Numbered from the stretch's first letter, positions 8,146-15,920 are shown. The stretch: 21,510 nucleotides of DNA from Oribacterium sp. (GCA_017940955.1 JAGAXP010000124.1:1-21510), one strand, 5' to 3'. The notes: generated from the sequence alone by a model not told the origin. Numbers and translations: made by a program.

Positions 8146-8418
8146 ATAGAAAGGTAATCCGTTTCTATACAGGCCTGTTGCAGGAACCACGGGTTCACTG
8201 TGAAAAGCTCATCGGACAGGGCCGGCCATTGCCGAAGTGGCATTATGCCACATATTGATCGAGTTAAAAGCTCAATTTTATAAGTTGGTTACTTCATAAC
8301 CAGTGCTTGAAAGCACACTACTTGTGAAACGTTCAATAGGCAATCTGACAGAGACGGATCTGAAATGATTAAAGGTTGATTACAAGGCAGTGCTGCGAAA
8401 AAGCGGCGCTGCTTTTTT
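8146..8418 (+). ncRNA. Structured leader RNA upstream of speA, class not recognised
   Basis: About 273 bases show a chain of stable hairpins. The first has stem ATAGAAA/TTTCTAT (8146-8152 with 8162-8168) and a nine-base loop GGTAATCCG. GGCCTGT (8172-8178) pairs with ACAGGGCC (8216-8223, one bulge) and encloses GAACC/GGTTC (8184-8196). GTGGCA/TGCCAC is at 8237-8251, TGGTTA/TAACCA at 8286-8302 and GTGCT/AGCAC at 8303-8316. It ends in a terminator at 8387-8418. The first loop is complementary to CGGAT (8355-8359) and GATTAC (8378-8383), which suggests a pseudoknot. CAGTGCT occurs both at 8301-8307 and in the terminator arm (8388-8394), so the AGCAC strand could switch partners. This is the layout of a riboswitch or attenuator controlling the polyamine genes, or of a free small RNA. 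I compared it by eye with TPP, lysine, T-box, cobalamin, c-di-GMP, ydaO, tmRNA, RNase P and SRP RNA and saw no match. Confidence 0.6.
8387..8418 (+). terminator. Intrinsic terminator/attenuator before speA
   Basis: GCAGTGCTGC (8387-8396) pairs with GCGGCGCTGC (8403-8412) through ten base pairs including G-U pairs. The loop is GAAAAA and six T follow. It lies 108 bases upstream of the speA ATG, so the operon must be read through it or use a second promoter. Bases 8419-8513 hold another small stem (around CCGGGATTT/AAATCCGG) but no obvious strong promoter. Confidence 0.8.
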
Positions 8419-8526
8419 AGTGCATAAGCATTGTGAGGATTTGTGCCGGGATTTAGTAGAAAATCCGGTATGTAGCGTCAGCGGAGCAATGCGTAAGACT
8501 TATATGTATTTATAGGAAGGAAAAAA

Positions 8527-9987
8527 ATGAATCCGGAAAGACAGAAAAATGCACCTATATATGATGCCCTGGAAAGGTTTAGAAAGCTCCACGTGGTACC
8601 CTTCGATGTCCCCGGACATAAAAGGGGAAGGGGAAATCCGGAGCTGGTCCGTTTCTTAGGTCAGCAATGTGTAGGTATAGACGTAAATTCCATGAAGCCC
8701 CTGGATAATCTCTGCCATCCTGTTTCTATTATCAAGGAAGCGGAAGAACTTGCGGCAGATGCATTCGGCGCAGCAAACTCTTTTCTTATGGTGGGAGGAA
8801 CAACCTCCGCTGTACAGGCAATGGTGCTCAGTGCCTGCAAAGCCGGTGACAAGATCATCCTGCCCAGAAATGTACATAAGAGTGCCATCAATGCTCTCGT
8901 GCTCTGCGGCGCAACGCCTGTTTATATCGATCCAAAGGTGGATGTGGAGCTGGGAATACCTCTCGGTATGGAGGTTCAGGATGTAAAGAAGGCCATGGAG
9001 GAGAATCCCGATGCCAAGGCTGTACTGGTAAACAACCCGACCTACTATGGCATCTGCTCGGATTTGAGAACCATCGTAAAGCTGGCTCATGAGCACAACA
9101 TGCTTGCCCTGGTGGACGAGGCTCACGGAACCCACTTCTACTTCAGTGAGGAGCTGCCCTGTTCCGCTATGGAAGCAGGTGCCGATATGGCTTCTGTTTC
9201 AATGCATAAGTCGGGAGGAAGTCTCACCCAGAGCTCTCTCCTGCTGCTGGGACCCAATATGAACCCGGGTTATGTCGGACAGATCATTAACCTGACCCAG
9301 ACCACCAGTGCTTCTTACCTTTTGATGGCAAGCCTTGATCTTTCGAGAAGGAATCTTGCATTGAGAGGAAAGGAATCCTTCGGGAAGGTGGCCCGCATGG
9401 CACAGTATGCCCGTGATGAGATCAATGAGATCGGCGGGTACTATGCTTACGGCAAGGAGCTCATTAATGGCGGAAGTGTTTATGATTTTGACGTAACAAA
9501 GCTTGCGGTCCTCACAAACAAGATCGGTCTTGCGGGAATCGAGGTCTACGATCTTCTGAGAGACGAGTACGACATACAGATGGAATTCGGAGATATCAGC
9601 AATATCCTTGCCTACATTTCCATCGGAGATTCCCTTCTCGACATAGAGCGGCTTGTGGGAGCCCTTTCCGATATCAGAAGGCTTTATGCAAAACCGAAAA
9701 AGGATCTTTTTACGGCAGAATACATTTCCCCTGTGGTGGCTACAACGCCGCAGCAGGCATTTTATGCGGAAAAGACCAGGGTGCCTATCAATGAGTGCGC
9801 CGGACATATCTGCGGAGAATCGGTAATGTGCTATCCGCCAGGAATACCGATCCTTGCGCCCGGGGAAGTTATCACGAAGGATATCATCGATTATATTCAG
9901 TATGCAAAGGAAAAGGGATGTTCCATGCAGGGACCGGAAAGTGATGATATTTCCTACCTTAATGTACTGAAGAAGGGGTCGTTCTAA
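8527..9987 (+). CDS. speA: Arginine decarboxylase, PLP-dependent (Orn/Lys/Arg decarboxylase family)
   Basis: The protein has 486 residues, matching the compact Bacillus SpeA type (about 490). It converts arginine to agmatine and CO2 in the cytosol. It shows the fold-type I PLP layout: DVPGHKRGRG at 27-36, GGTTSAVQAMV at 90-100 (phosphate binding), LVDEAHGTHF with cofactor Asp197, and SVSMHKSGGSLTQSS with the Schiff-base Lys228. A C-terminal domain follows, including INECAGHICGESVMCYPPGIPILAPGE. The family contains lysine, ornithine and arginine enzymes that cannot be told apart by these motifs. Arginine is chosen because agmatine deiminase and N-carbamoylputrescine amidase are in the same cluster. 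The ATG has a strong AGGAAGG site at 8514-8520. It is the first gene of the operon, behind a structured leader and terminator, and speE follows after 61 bases. Confidence 0.9.
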   Translation: MNPERQKNAPIYDALERFRKLHVVPFDVPGHKRGRGNPELVRFLGQQCVGIDVNSMKPLDNLCHPVSIIKEAEELAADAFGAANSFLMVGGTTSAVQAMVLSACKAGDKIILPRNVHKSAINALVLCGATPVYIDPKVDVELGIPLGMEVQDVKKAMEENPDAKAVLVNNPTYYGICSDLRTIVKLAHEHNMLALVDEAHGTHFYFSEELPCSAMEAGADMASVSMHKSGGSLTQSSLLLLGPNMNPGYVGQIINLTQTTSASYLLMASLDLSRRNLALRGKESFGKVARMAQYARDEINEIGGYYAYGKELINGGSVYDFDVTKLAVLTNKIGLAGIEVYDLLRDEYDIQMEFGDISNILAYISIGDSLLDIERLVGALSDIRRLYAKPKKDLFTAEYISPVVATTPQQAFYAEKTRVPINECAGHICGESVMCYPPGIPILAPGEVITKDIIDYIQYAKEKGCSMQGPESDDISYLNVLKKGSF

Positions 9988-10048
9988 AAAAATTTTCAGT
10001 ACTGTTTGAACCGCCGGACAAGAGCGACGGAATGGAGATTAAGATAAA

Positions 10049-10909
10049 ATGGAATTTTGGTTTGAAGAATTACATACAGACAATGTGAAGCTGTCTATAC
10101 GTGTAGATGCACAGCTGTTTTCCGGGGAAAGCGAGTATCAGAGAATTGATGTTTTCAGGTCGCCGGAGTTCGGGAAATTTCTCTGCTCCAACGGCAGCGT
10201 GATCTTTTCCGAGGCGGACGAGTTTGTCTATGACGAGATGATAGTCCATGTACCCATGTCTGTTCATCCCGGTGTCAAAAAGGTGCTGGTAATCGGAGGA
10301 GGTGACGGAGGCGTTGCCAGAGAGCTTACCCATTATGATGAGATCGAGGAAATCGATGTGGTTGAGGAGGATCAGCTTTTTATCGATGTCTGCAAGGAAT
10401 GGTTTCCCGATAATGCCTGCGGTCTCGATGATCCACGGGTAAAGATCTACAACGAAAACGGTTTAAGATTCCTGAGATCCCGTCATGATCAGTACGACCT
10501 TATCATTAACGACTGTACGGATCCACTGGGACATACAGCGGGAATGTTCACCAAGGAGTTTTACGGCAACTGCTTCGGAGCCCTTCATGAAGACGGAATC
10601 ATGGTATATCAGCATGGAAGTCCCTTCTTTGACGAGGACGAGGAATCCTGTCGTGCCATGCACAGGAAGGCTTTCAGAAGCTTTCCCATCAACAGAGTTT
10701 ACCAGGCTCATATCCCCACCTGTCCGGCAGGATACTGGCTCTTCGGTTTTGCCAGCAAAAAATATCATCCGTTAAAGGATTTCAACGGAAAAAGATGGAA
10801 TGAGCGAAACATCAAAACCTGGTACTATACAACGCATTTGCATCGCGGTTCATTTATGTTGCCGCGTTATGTAGAGGATCTTTTAAGCGAGGAGGAAAAT
10901 AAGATATGA
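10049..10909 (+). CDS. speE: Spermidine synthase-like aminopropyltransferase
   Basis: The 286-residue length is typical for bacterial SpeE. An N-terminal beta domain (ELHTDNVKLSIRVD, QRIDVFRSPEFGKFL) precedes a methyltransferase-like fold with GGGDGG at 83-88. DDPR follows at 127-130, and the catalytic-loop Asp is in NDCTDPLG (Asp155). SpeE normally moves an aminopropyl group from decarboxylated SAM to putrescine. Several conserved positions differ. The usual G-P after DxT(D/E)PxG is G-H (162), the IPTY motif lining the amine site reads IPTC (Cys225), and the AQT/AQN segment reads YQHGS (187-191). No speD is present in the window. The next two genes make spermidine by another route, so the true substrate may differ from putrescine. 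The GGAG ribosome site is 11 bases from the ATG, slightly far. The stop overlaps the next start by four bases (ATGA), indicating translational coupling. The family is certain; the substrate is not. Confidence 0.82.
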   Translation: MEFWFEELHTDNVKLSIRVDAQLFSGESEYQRIDVFRSPEFGKFLCSNGSVIFSEADEFVYDEMIVHVPMSVHPGVKKVLVIGGGDGGVARELTHYDEIEEIDVVEEDQLFIDVCKEWFPDNACGLDDPRVKIYNENGLRFLRSRHDQYDLIINDCTDPLGHTAGMFTKEFYGNCFGALHEDGIMVYQHGSPFFDEDEESCRAMHRKAFRSFPINRVYQAHIPTCPAGYWLFGFASKKYHPLKDFNGKRWNERNIKTWYYTTHLHRGSFMLPRYVEDLLSEEENKI

Positions 10910-12165
10910 GTAGAGTTCTTGTAATCGGCTGCGGCGGTGTTGCACAGGTGGCTATCCAGAAATGCTGCCGGAACAGTGAGGTTTTCGCTGAGCTTTGTAT
11001 CGCAAGCCGTACAAAATCAAAATGTGATGCCCTTAAGGAAAAGCTTGAAGGAAAGACAGAGACAAAGGTGACCACCGCTCAGGTGGATGCGGATAATGTT
11101 TCCGAAGTGATCTCTCTCATTAAGTCCTATCAGCCTGATGTTGTTCTCAATGTTGCACTCCCCTATCAGGATCTCACAATCATGGATGCGTGCCTTGCCT
11201 GTGGTGTACATTATGTGGATACCGCAAACTATGAGCCGGAAAACACCGAGGATCCGGAGTGGAGAAAGATCTATGAAAAGCGCTGCAAGGAGCTTGGCTT
11301 CTCTGCTTACTTTGATTACTCCTGGCAGTGGGCTTACGATCAGAAATTCAAGGATGCGGGACTTACTGCTCTTCTGGGAACCGGCTTTGATCCGGGGGTT
11401 ACCAGCGTGTTCTCGGCTTATGCATTAAAACACTATTTTGACGAGATCCATACCATAGATATCCTTGACTGTAACGGTGGTGATCATGGATATCCCTTCG
11501 CTACAAACTTTAACCCGGAGGTGAATCTCCGTGAGGTAAGCGCACCGGGAAGCTACTGGGAGGACGGTCACTGGGTAGAGGTTCCCGCCATGTCCATAAA
11601 GAGAGAATACGATTTCCCCCAGGTAGGAAAAAAGGATATGTATCTTCTCCATCATGAGGAGATCGAGGCGCTTGCAAAGAATATTCCGGGAGTAAAGAGA
11701 ATCCGTTTCTTCATGACCTTCGGGCAGAGCTATCTTACACATATGAAGTGTCTTGAGAATGTGGGCATGCTTTCCACTACTCCTGTCAATTTTAACGGTC
11801 AGGAAATCGTGCCTATTCAGTTCCTGAAGGCGCTTCTTCCGGATCCGGCATCTCTCGGACCGAGAACTGTGGGAAAGACCAATATCGGCTGTATCTTCAC
11901 CGGAGTTAAGGATGGAAAGGAAAAGACCATCTTTATCTATAATGTCTGCGACCATCAGGAGTGCTATAAGGAGCTTGGCAGCCAGGCCATCAGCTACACA
12001 ACCGGTGTTCCGGCCATGATAGGTACTGCCCTTGTTGCAACCGGAGTATGGAACAAGAGGGGAACCCTTACGACAGATGAGTTTGATCCGGATCCATACA
12101 TGGAGATGCTCACAAAGTTCGGTCTCCCATGGGTGGTTGATGAGAATCCGGTAACTGTTGAGTGA
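10906..12165 (+). CDS. Carboxy(nor)spermidine synthase, saccharopine dehydrogenase family
   Basis: The 419-residue protein begins with a Rossmann NAD(P) motif VLVIGCGGVAQV (4-15). Family signatures follow: YVDTANYEPE, LLGTGFDPGVTSVFSAYA, NGGDHGYPFATNFNPE and NVCDHQECYKELGSQAISYTTGVPA. The last is characteristic of carboxynorspermidine/carboxyspermidine dehydrogenases rather than true saccharopine dehydrogenase. By family knowledge it reductively condenses aspartate beta-semialdehyde with putrescine (or diaminopropane) using NADPH, giving carboxyspermidine (or carboxynorspermidine). A related enzyme subgroup acts on agmatine instead, and sequence by eye cannot exclude that. It starts at an ATG overlapping the speE stop, with GGAGGAAAA at 10891-10899 as ribosome site inside speE. 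A hairpin follows it before nspC. Confidence 0.87.
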   Translation: MSRVLVIGCGGVAQVAIQKCCRNSEVFAELCIASRTKSKCDALKEKLEGKTETKVTTAQVDADNVSEVISLIKSYQPDVVLNVALPYQDLTIMDACLACGVHYVDTANYEPENTEDPEWRKIYEKRCKELGFSAYFDYSWQWAYDQKFKDAGLTALLGTGFDPGVTSVFSAYALKHYFDEIHTIDILDCNGGDHGYPFATNFNPEVNLREVSAPGSYWEDGHWVEVPAMSIKREYDFPQVGKKDMYLLHHEEIEALAKNIPGVKRIRFFMTFGQSYLTHMKCLENVGMLSTTPVNFNGQEIVPIQFLKALLPDPASLGPRTVGKTNIGCIFTGVKDGKEKTIFIYNVCDHQECYKELGSQAISYTTGVPAMIGTALVATGVWNKRGTLTTDEFDPDPYMEMLTKFGLPWVVDENPVTVE

Positions 12166-12185
12166 TGGTTTAACTACCGAATAGA

Positions 12186-12226
12186 AAAATGCAGGTTTCG
12201 TGCCCGGCACCCATTCCCTGCATTTT
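12186..12226 (+). terminator. Hairpin after the carboxyspermidine synthase gene
   Basis: AAAATGCAGG (12186-12195) and CCTGCATTTT (12217-12226) form ten perfect pairs. A small inner GTGC/GCAC stem (12200-12203 with 12207-12210) lies within the loop. The 3' side continues CTTCT, so termination would be weak. Bases 12227-12338 hold an isolated TATAAT (12261-12266) without a good -35, and a short TTCAG/CTGAA repeat. This looks like a processing or attenuation point inside one operon rather than a clean end. Confidence 0.5.
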
Positions 12227-12338
12227 CTTCTGATAAAGCATTTGATAATCAGCCGGAATATATAATTCAGAAGTCCTGAAACAACGTGAATTCTTTAGTT
12301 CAGACAAATGAAGACGCTGTAGCTGTGTTAGTGTTTAG

Positions 12339-13481
12339 GTGTATGAAGTGGAAATCAAGGAATTGAAAACACCGGTATATCTGGTGGACGAAAAAAGAAT
12401 AGAGGATAATCTCCGTATCCTGAAGGGTGTGGAGGAACGTACGGGATGCCATATACTGCTGGCACAGAAGGCATTTTCCATGTTCAGGATATATCCCCTT
12501 ATAAGAAAATATATCTCGGGAGCCACTGCCAGCGGTCTTTTTGAGGCAAGGCTTGCCCATGAGGAAATGGGCGGGGAGAACCACGTGTTCTCTCCTGCCT
12601 TTACTCATGATGAGATGGTGGAGCTTTGTGAGATCTGTGATCATATCAGCTTTAATTCTCTGAGGCAGCTGGAACTGCACAGGCCTGTATGGGCACAGCA
12701 TCCTCACAGAGTCAGCGTCGGGATCCGCATCAATCCTGAGTTTTCTACCCAGGAGGGGCATGCCATCTATGATCCCTGCGCTCCCGGATCACGTCTCGGA
12801 GTGCGCAGGTCTGATATGCCGGAGCACTTGCCTGAGGGAGTTGAAGGTATACATTTCCATACCCTCTGCGAGCAGGGGGCCGAGCCTCTGGCTGCTACTG
12901 TCAGGGCTGTGGAGGAAAGCTTCGGAACATATCTCAGGGAAGCAAAATGGGTGAACCTCGGGGGCGGGCACCATATCACTAAGCCGGGATACAATCTTCC
13001 GCTTCTGGAAAAGACCATATGTCATCTCAGAGATACCTACGATGTTCAGGTTTATCTGGAGCCGGGGGAGGCTATCGCCCTTGATGCAGGTTATCTTTAC
13101 ACGAGGGTAATGGATATAGTTGATAATACTCTCCCCATCCTCATTCTGGATGCCTCCGCTGCCTGCCATATGCCGGATGTGCTGGAGATGCCATACCGTC
13201 CGCCTCTTCGTGACGGTGGTATGCCCGGGGAAAAGTCTTTTACATGCAGACTTTCCTCAAGAACCTGTCTCGCAGGGGATGTCATCGGGGATTACAGCTT
13301 TGACAGAATGCCGGAAATCGGAGACACCCTGGTTTTTGAAGACATGGCCATCTATTCCATGGTGAAGAACAATACCTTTAACGGAATGCCTCTTCCTGAT
13401 ATCGGACTCCTGCATGAGGATGGTTCCTGTGAGATCGTGAAGAGCTTCGGATATGAGGATTTTAAATGCCGGCTTTCGTAG
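12339..13481 (+). CDS. nspC: Carboxynorspermidine/carboxyspermidine decarboxylase
   Basis: The protein is about 380 residues, usual for NspC, a PLP enzyme of the alanine-racemase fold (fold type III). It decarboxylates carboxyspermidine or carboxynorspermidine to spermidine or norspermidine. Visible features in order are PVYLVDEKRIEDNLRIL, PLP lysine in LLAQKAFSMF (about Lys44), HFHTLCEQ, the glycine-rich phosphate loop NLGGGHHIT (about 205-213) and YLEPGEAI. Next come DASAACHMPDVLEMPYRP with catalytic Cys near 275, and TCLAGDVIGDYSF. An in-frame TAG at 12336 fixes the upstream limit. No ATG fits: the start is GTG at 12339, or GTG at 12348, which has AGGTG seven bases upstream. Non-ATG initiation and a weak site suggest lower expression than speA-speE. 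It partners with the dehydrogenase encoded just upstream. Confidence 0.88.
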   Translation: MYEVEIKELKTPVYLVDEKRIEDNLRILKGVEERTGCHILLAQKAFSMFRIYPLIRKYISGATASGLFEARLAHEEMGGENHVFSPAFTHDEMVELCEICDHISFNSLRQLELHRPVWAQHPHRVSVGIRINPEFSTQEGHAIYDPCAPGSRLGVRRSDMPEHLPEGVEGIHFHTLCEQGAEPLAATVRAVEESFGTYLREAKWVNLGGGHHITKPGYNLPLLEKTICHLRDTYDVQVYLEPGEAIALDAGYLYTRVMDIVDNTLPILILDASAACHMPDVLEMPYRPPLRDGGMPGEKSFTCRLSSRTCLAGDVIGDYSFDRMPEIGDTLVFEDMAIYSMVKNNTFNGMPLPDIGLLHEDGSCEIVKSFGYEDFKCRLS

Positions 13482-13551
13482 TACATATGGTTTTCCTGTT
13501 TGATTATTACATATGACAGAAAAAAGATCGGAATATATATAGTCGATTAGA

Positions 13552-13625
13552 TTGACATCTGTGTGTCAGAAATAAACGGCGGAAAACATGCATTTATAGA
13601 TGAGGAGCTTATTGGCTCTTCATCT
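13552..13625 (+). promoter_or_regulatory. Inverted repeat and hairpin in the nspC-aguA gap
   Basis: TGACA (13553-13557) and TGTCA (13564-13568) are separated by six bases; the left half also makes a TTGACA -35-like box, but I see no good -10 after it. Further on, AGATGAGGAGC (13598-13608) and GCTCTTCATCT (13615-13625) form an 11-bp stem (one G-U) with a six-base loop and no U-tract. The hairpin lies 49 bases before aguA and could be a processing stem or regulate read-through. Nothing else is seen in 13482-13674. Confidence 0.4.
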
Positions 13626-13674
13626 GTGTTTCGGAGAAAAAAACTGAAACCGGACGTTTATAGGAGAAAGGTTT

Positions 13675-14778
13675 ATGCTGATCAAAGACAGAATCCCGTC
13701 AGAGGACGGATTTTATATGCCGGCTGAGTTTAAGGAGCATGAAGGTACTCTTCTCATCTGGCCAACGAGACCCGGAAGCTGGGGTGTGGATCCGTCAAAG
13801 GCTCAGGCGGCCTTTTGCGAGATCGCAAGGGTACTGTCCCGTAATGAAAAGGTATGGTTCCTTTGTGACAGCGAGCATAAAGAAGAAGCCTCGGCTGCGC
13901 TCTCAGACTGTGCTGAGATCCTGGAGATACCTACGGATGATGCCTGGGCAAGGGATGTGGGACCTACCTTTGTTACTGACGGAAAAGAGATAAGAGGCAT
14001 TAACTGGAAATTCAACGCCTGGGGCGGGGATTACGATGGTCTCTATGCCCACTGGGATAAGGATAATGCTGCCGCAGTCGGCTTCTGCAAGGCACTGAAT
14101 AAAGATATCTATGACTTCGGGGACTTCGTTCTGGAAGGCGGTTCCATCCATACTGACGGAGAAGGAACACTTCTTGTAACGGAAACCTGTCTTCTCAGTA
14201 AGGGAAGAAATCCGGAGCTCAGTAAAGAGGAAATAGAAAAAAGGTTGTGTGATGCCCTGGGTGTTAAAAAGGTTTTATGGCTGCCATATGGCATTTACAA
14301 TGATGAAACCAACGAACACGTGGATAATGTCTGTGCCTTTATACGTCCCGGGGAAGTGGTGCTTGCCTGGACCGATGACGAAGCGGATCTCCAGTTTGCC
14401 ATGTCAAAGGCTGACTATGACTACCTTTCCGGGATTACGGATGCAAATGGAAGGAAGCTCATCCTTCATAAGCTTCCTGTGCCGGAGCACCCCATACTTA
14501 TCGGTGATGAAGACGTAGATAAGTATGAGTTTGAGGAGGGCGAAGACATTCGCACCGAAGGGGAAAGGCTTGCGGCAAGCTATGTGAATTTCTATTTCGG
14601 AAATAAAACGGTGCTGGTGCCTCAGTTCGGAGGAGAAAACGCTGAAAGCGATGAAAGGGCTCTTAAGCTTTTCAGAGAGCTCTGCCCTGACAGAGAGGTT
14701 GTGGGGATATATTCCATGGACATACTGCTGGGTGGCGGGAACATTCACTGCATAACGCAGCAGGTGCCGATGGCGTGA
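13675..14778 (+). CDS. aguA: Agmatine deiminase (agmatine iminohydrolase)
   Basis: The 367-residue length is typical for AguA of the peptidyl-arginine-deiminase-like family. It hydrolyses agmatine to N-carbamoylputrescine and ammonia. Family motifs are clear: MPAEFKEHEGTLLIWPTRPGSW near the N-terminus, DDAWARDVGPTF, INWKFNAWGGDYDG, DFVLEGGSIHTDGEGTLL, NEHVDNVCAFIRPGEVVLAW (catalytic His) and the final LLGGGNIHCITQQVP. In that last motif Cys359 is the expected nucleophile forming the amidino-thioether intermediate. The ATG follows an AGGAGAAAGG site at 13662-13671. It acts on the product of SpeA and feeds AguB downstream. The gap of 193 bases from nspC is wide for an operon, so a separate promoter or processing site is possible. 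Confidence 0.95.
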   Translation: MLIKDRIPSEDGFYMPAEFKEHEGTLLIWPTRPGSWGVDPSKAQAAFCEIARVLSRNEKVWFLCDSEHKEEASAALSDCAEILEIPTDDAWARDVGPTFVTDGKEIRGINWKFNAWGGDYDGLYAHWDKDNAAAVGFCKALNKDIYDFGDFVLEGGSIHTDGEGTLLVTETCLLSKGRNPELSKEEIEKRLCDALGVKKVLWLPYGIYNDETNEHVDNVCAFIRPGEVVLAWTDDEADLQFAMSKADYDYLSGITDANGRKLILHKLPVPEHPILIGDEDVDKYEFEEGEDIRTEGERLAASYVNFYFGNKTVLVPQFGGENAESDERALKLFRELCPDREVVGIYSMDILLGGGNIHCITQQVPMA

Positions 14779-14812
14779 GCTTTGGAATGAGGAGTTGCTG
14801 CACGTCCGGTGG

Positions 14813-14836
14813 ATCCGGTATGCAGTGCCGGATTTT
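14813..14836 (+). terminator. Weak terminator-like hairpin between aguA and aguB
   Basis: ATCCGG (14813-14818) pairs with CCGGAT (14828-14833) around a nine-base loop, and TTTT runs to 14836. The six-bp stem is short. Since aguB must act with aguA, partial read-through is more likely than full termination. The remaining gap to 14936 shows no other clear signal except the aguB ribosome site. Confidence 0.35.
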
Positions 14837-14936
14837 GTTAAGTGGTTTTAAATGGGATGACCTTCATGCCGTCATTGAGAGTAAGAACATCAGATGCCGG
14901 ATCCTATTGTAGAGAAGATTCAGAGAGGATTATTTT

Positions 14937-15809
14937 ATGAGTTCTGTTAAAGCAGCAGCCATTCAGATGAGCTGCACTGAAAGACCCGAGGATAATATAG
15001 CTCATGCTGAGGAGCTTGTAAGAAAGGCTTATGAGCTGGGGGCAAGGATCATACTGCTTCCTGAGCTTTTTGAGAGACCTTATTTCTGCCAGGAAAGAAG
15101 GTACGAGTATTACGATTATGCTCTTCCTACGGAAGAAAACCCTGCGGTCCTTCGTTTCAGGAAGCTTACGGAGGAGCTTTCTCTGGCAATGCCTGTGAGC
15201 TTTTACGAAAAAGCCGGAAACGTTCTTTACAATTCCATCGCGATGCTGGATTCGGGAACTCTTATGGGGGTATACAGAAAGACCCATATTCCGGATGACC
15301 ACTACTATCAGGAGAAGTTTTATTTTACCCCGGGGGATACAGGCTTTAAGGTCTGGAATACCCGCTATGGTAATGTTGGTGTCGGGATATGCTGGGATCA
15401 GTGGTTTCCCGAGACCGCAAGATGCATGGCTCTCATGGGGGCGGACATACTGCTCTATCCTACCGCAATAGGAAGCGAACCTATACTTGAGGTTGACAGT
15501 TCGGGACATTGGCAGAGAACCATGCAGGGACATGCAGCTGCCAACATCGTTCCGGTAATGGCCGCAAACCGTTACGGTCTCGAGAAGGTTGAACCCTGTG
15601 AAGAAAACGGAGGTCAGTCCTCTTCTCTTACCTTCTACGGCAGCAGTTTCATCACGGATGAAACCGGAGCAATACTTCAGCAGGCCGACCGTGACAAGGA
15701 TGAGATCCTTATATCCGAATTCGATTTTGACAGAATAAGAAAAGACCGCCTGTCCTGGGGCTTATTCAGGGACAGACGGCCGACGTGCTATAGTAAAATC
15801 TGTGAATAG
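14937..15809 (+). CDS. aguB: N-carbamoylputrescine amidase
   Basis: The 290-residue nitrilase-superfamily protein converts N-carbamoylputrescine to putrescine, CO2 and ammonia. The catalytic triad is visible: Glu43 in LLPELFERPYF, Lys115 in VYRKTHIPDD and Cys152 in GICWDQWFPE. IPDDHYYQEKFYFTPGD and ADILLYPTAIGSEP are characteristic of the AguB subgroup as opposed to other amidases. The ribosome site is AGAGAGGA about ten bases before the ATG. It is the last gene of the polyamine cluster and completes the arginine-to-putrescine route. A palindrome starts at its stop codon and a strong convergent terminator follows 110 bases later. Confidence 0.94.
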   Translation: MSSVKAAAIQMSCTERPEDNIAHAEELVRKAYELGARIILLPELFERPYFCQERRYEYYDYALPTEENPAVLRFRKLTEELSLAMPVSFYEKAGNVLYNSIAMLDSGTLMGVYRKTHIPDDHYYQEKFYFTPGDTGFKVWNTRYGNVGVGICWDQWFPETARCMALMGADILLYPTAIGSEPILEVDSSGHWQRTMQGHAAANIVPVMAANRYGLEKVEPCEENGGQSSSLTFYGSSFITDETGAILQQADRDKDEILISEFDFDRIRKDRLSWGLFRDRRPTCYSKICE

Positions 15810-15843
15810 TCATACATATTCAAATAGAATTGTATATGTATGA
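15810..15843 (+). repeat. AT-rich 10-bp inverted repeat directly after aguB
   Basis: TCATACATAT (15810-15819) and ATATGTATGA (15834-15843) are perfect inverted arms around 14 bases, starting at the base after the aguB stop. There is no U-tract. It may protect the mRNA 3' end or slow the polymerase before the stronger terminator at 15921. Confidence 0.5.
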
Positions 15844-15920
15844 CAGAAATCAAGGCTCAAAAACAACGTTGATAGATTTGGCTATAGGGTGAGCTTTATA
15901 TTGAAAACTCATCCTCCAAA

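Noticed and set aside
8146..8418. tmRNA, RNase P, 6S or SRP RNA as identity of the speA leader
   Set aside because: The hallmark sequences I know (GAGGAAAGTCC of RNase P, the SRP GGAAGGAAGCAGC-type loop, the tmRNA tag ORF and tRNA-like end) are absent, and 6S-like overall self-complementarity is not seen.
12308..12322. Four-codon ATG ORF (MKTL) before nspC as a leader peptide
   Set aside because: There is no ribosome binding site in front of it and no terminator after it; it is expected by chance.
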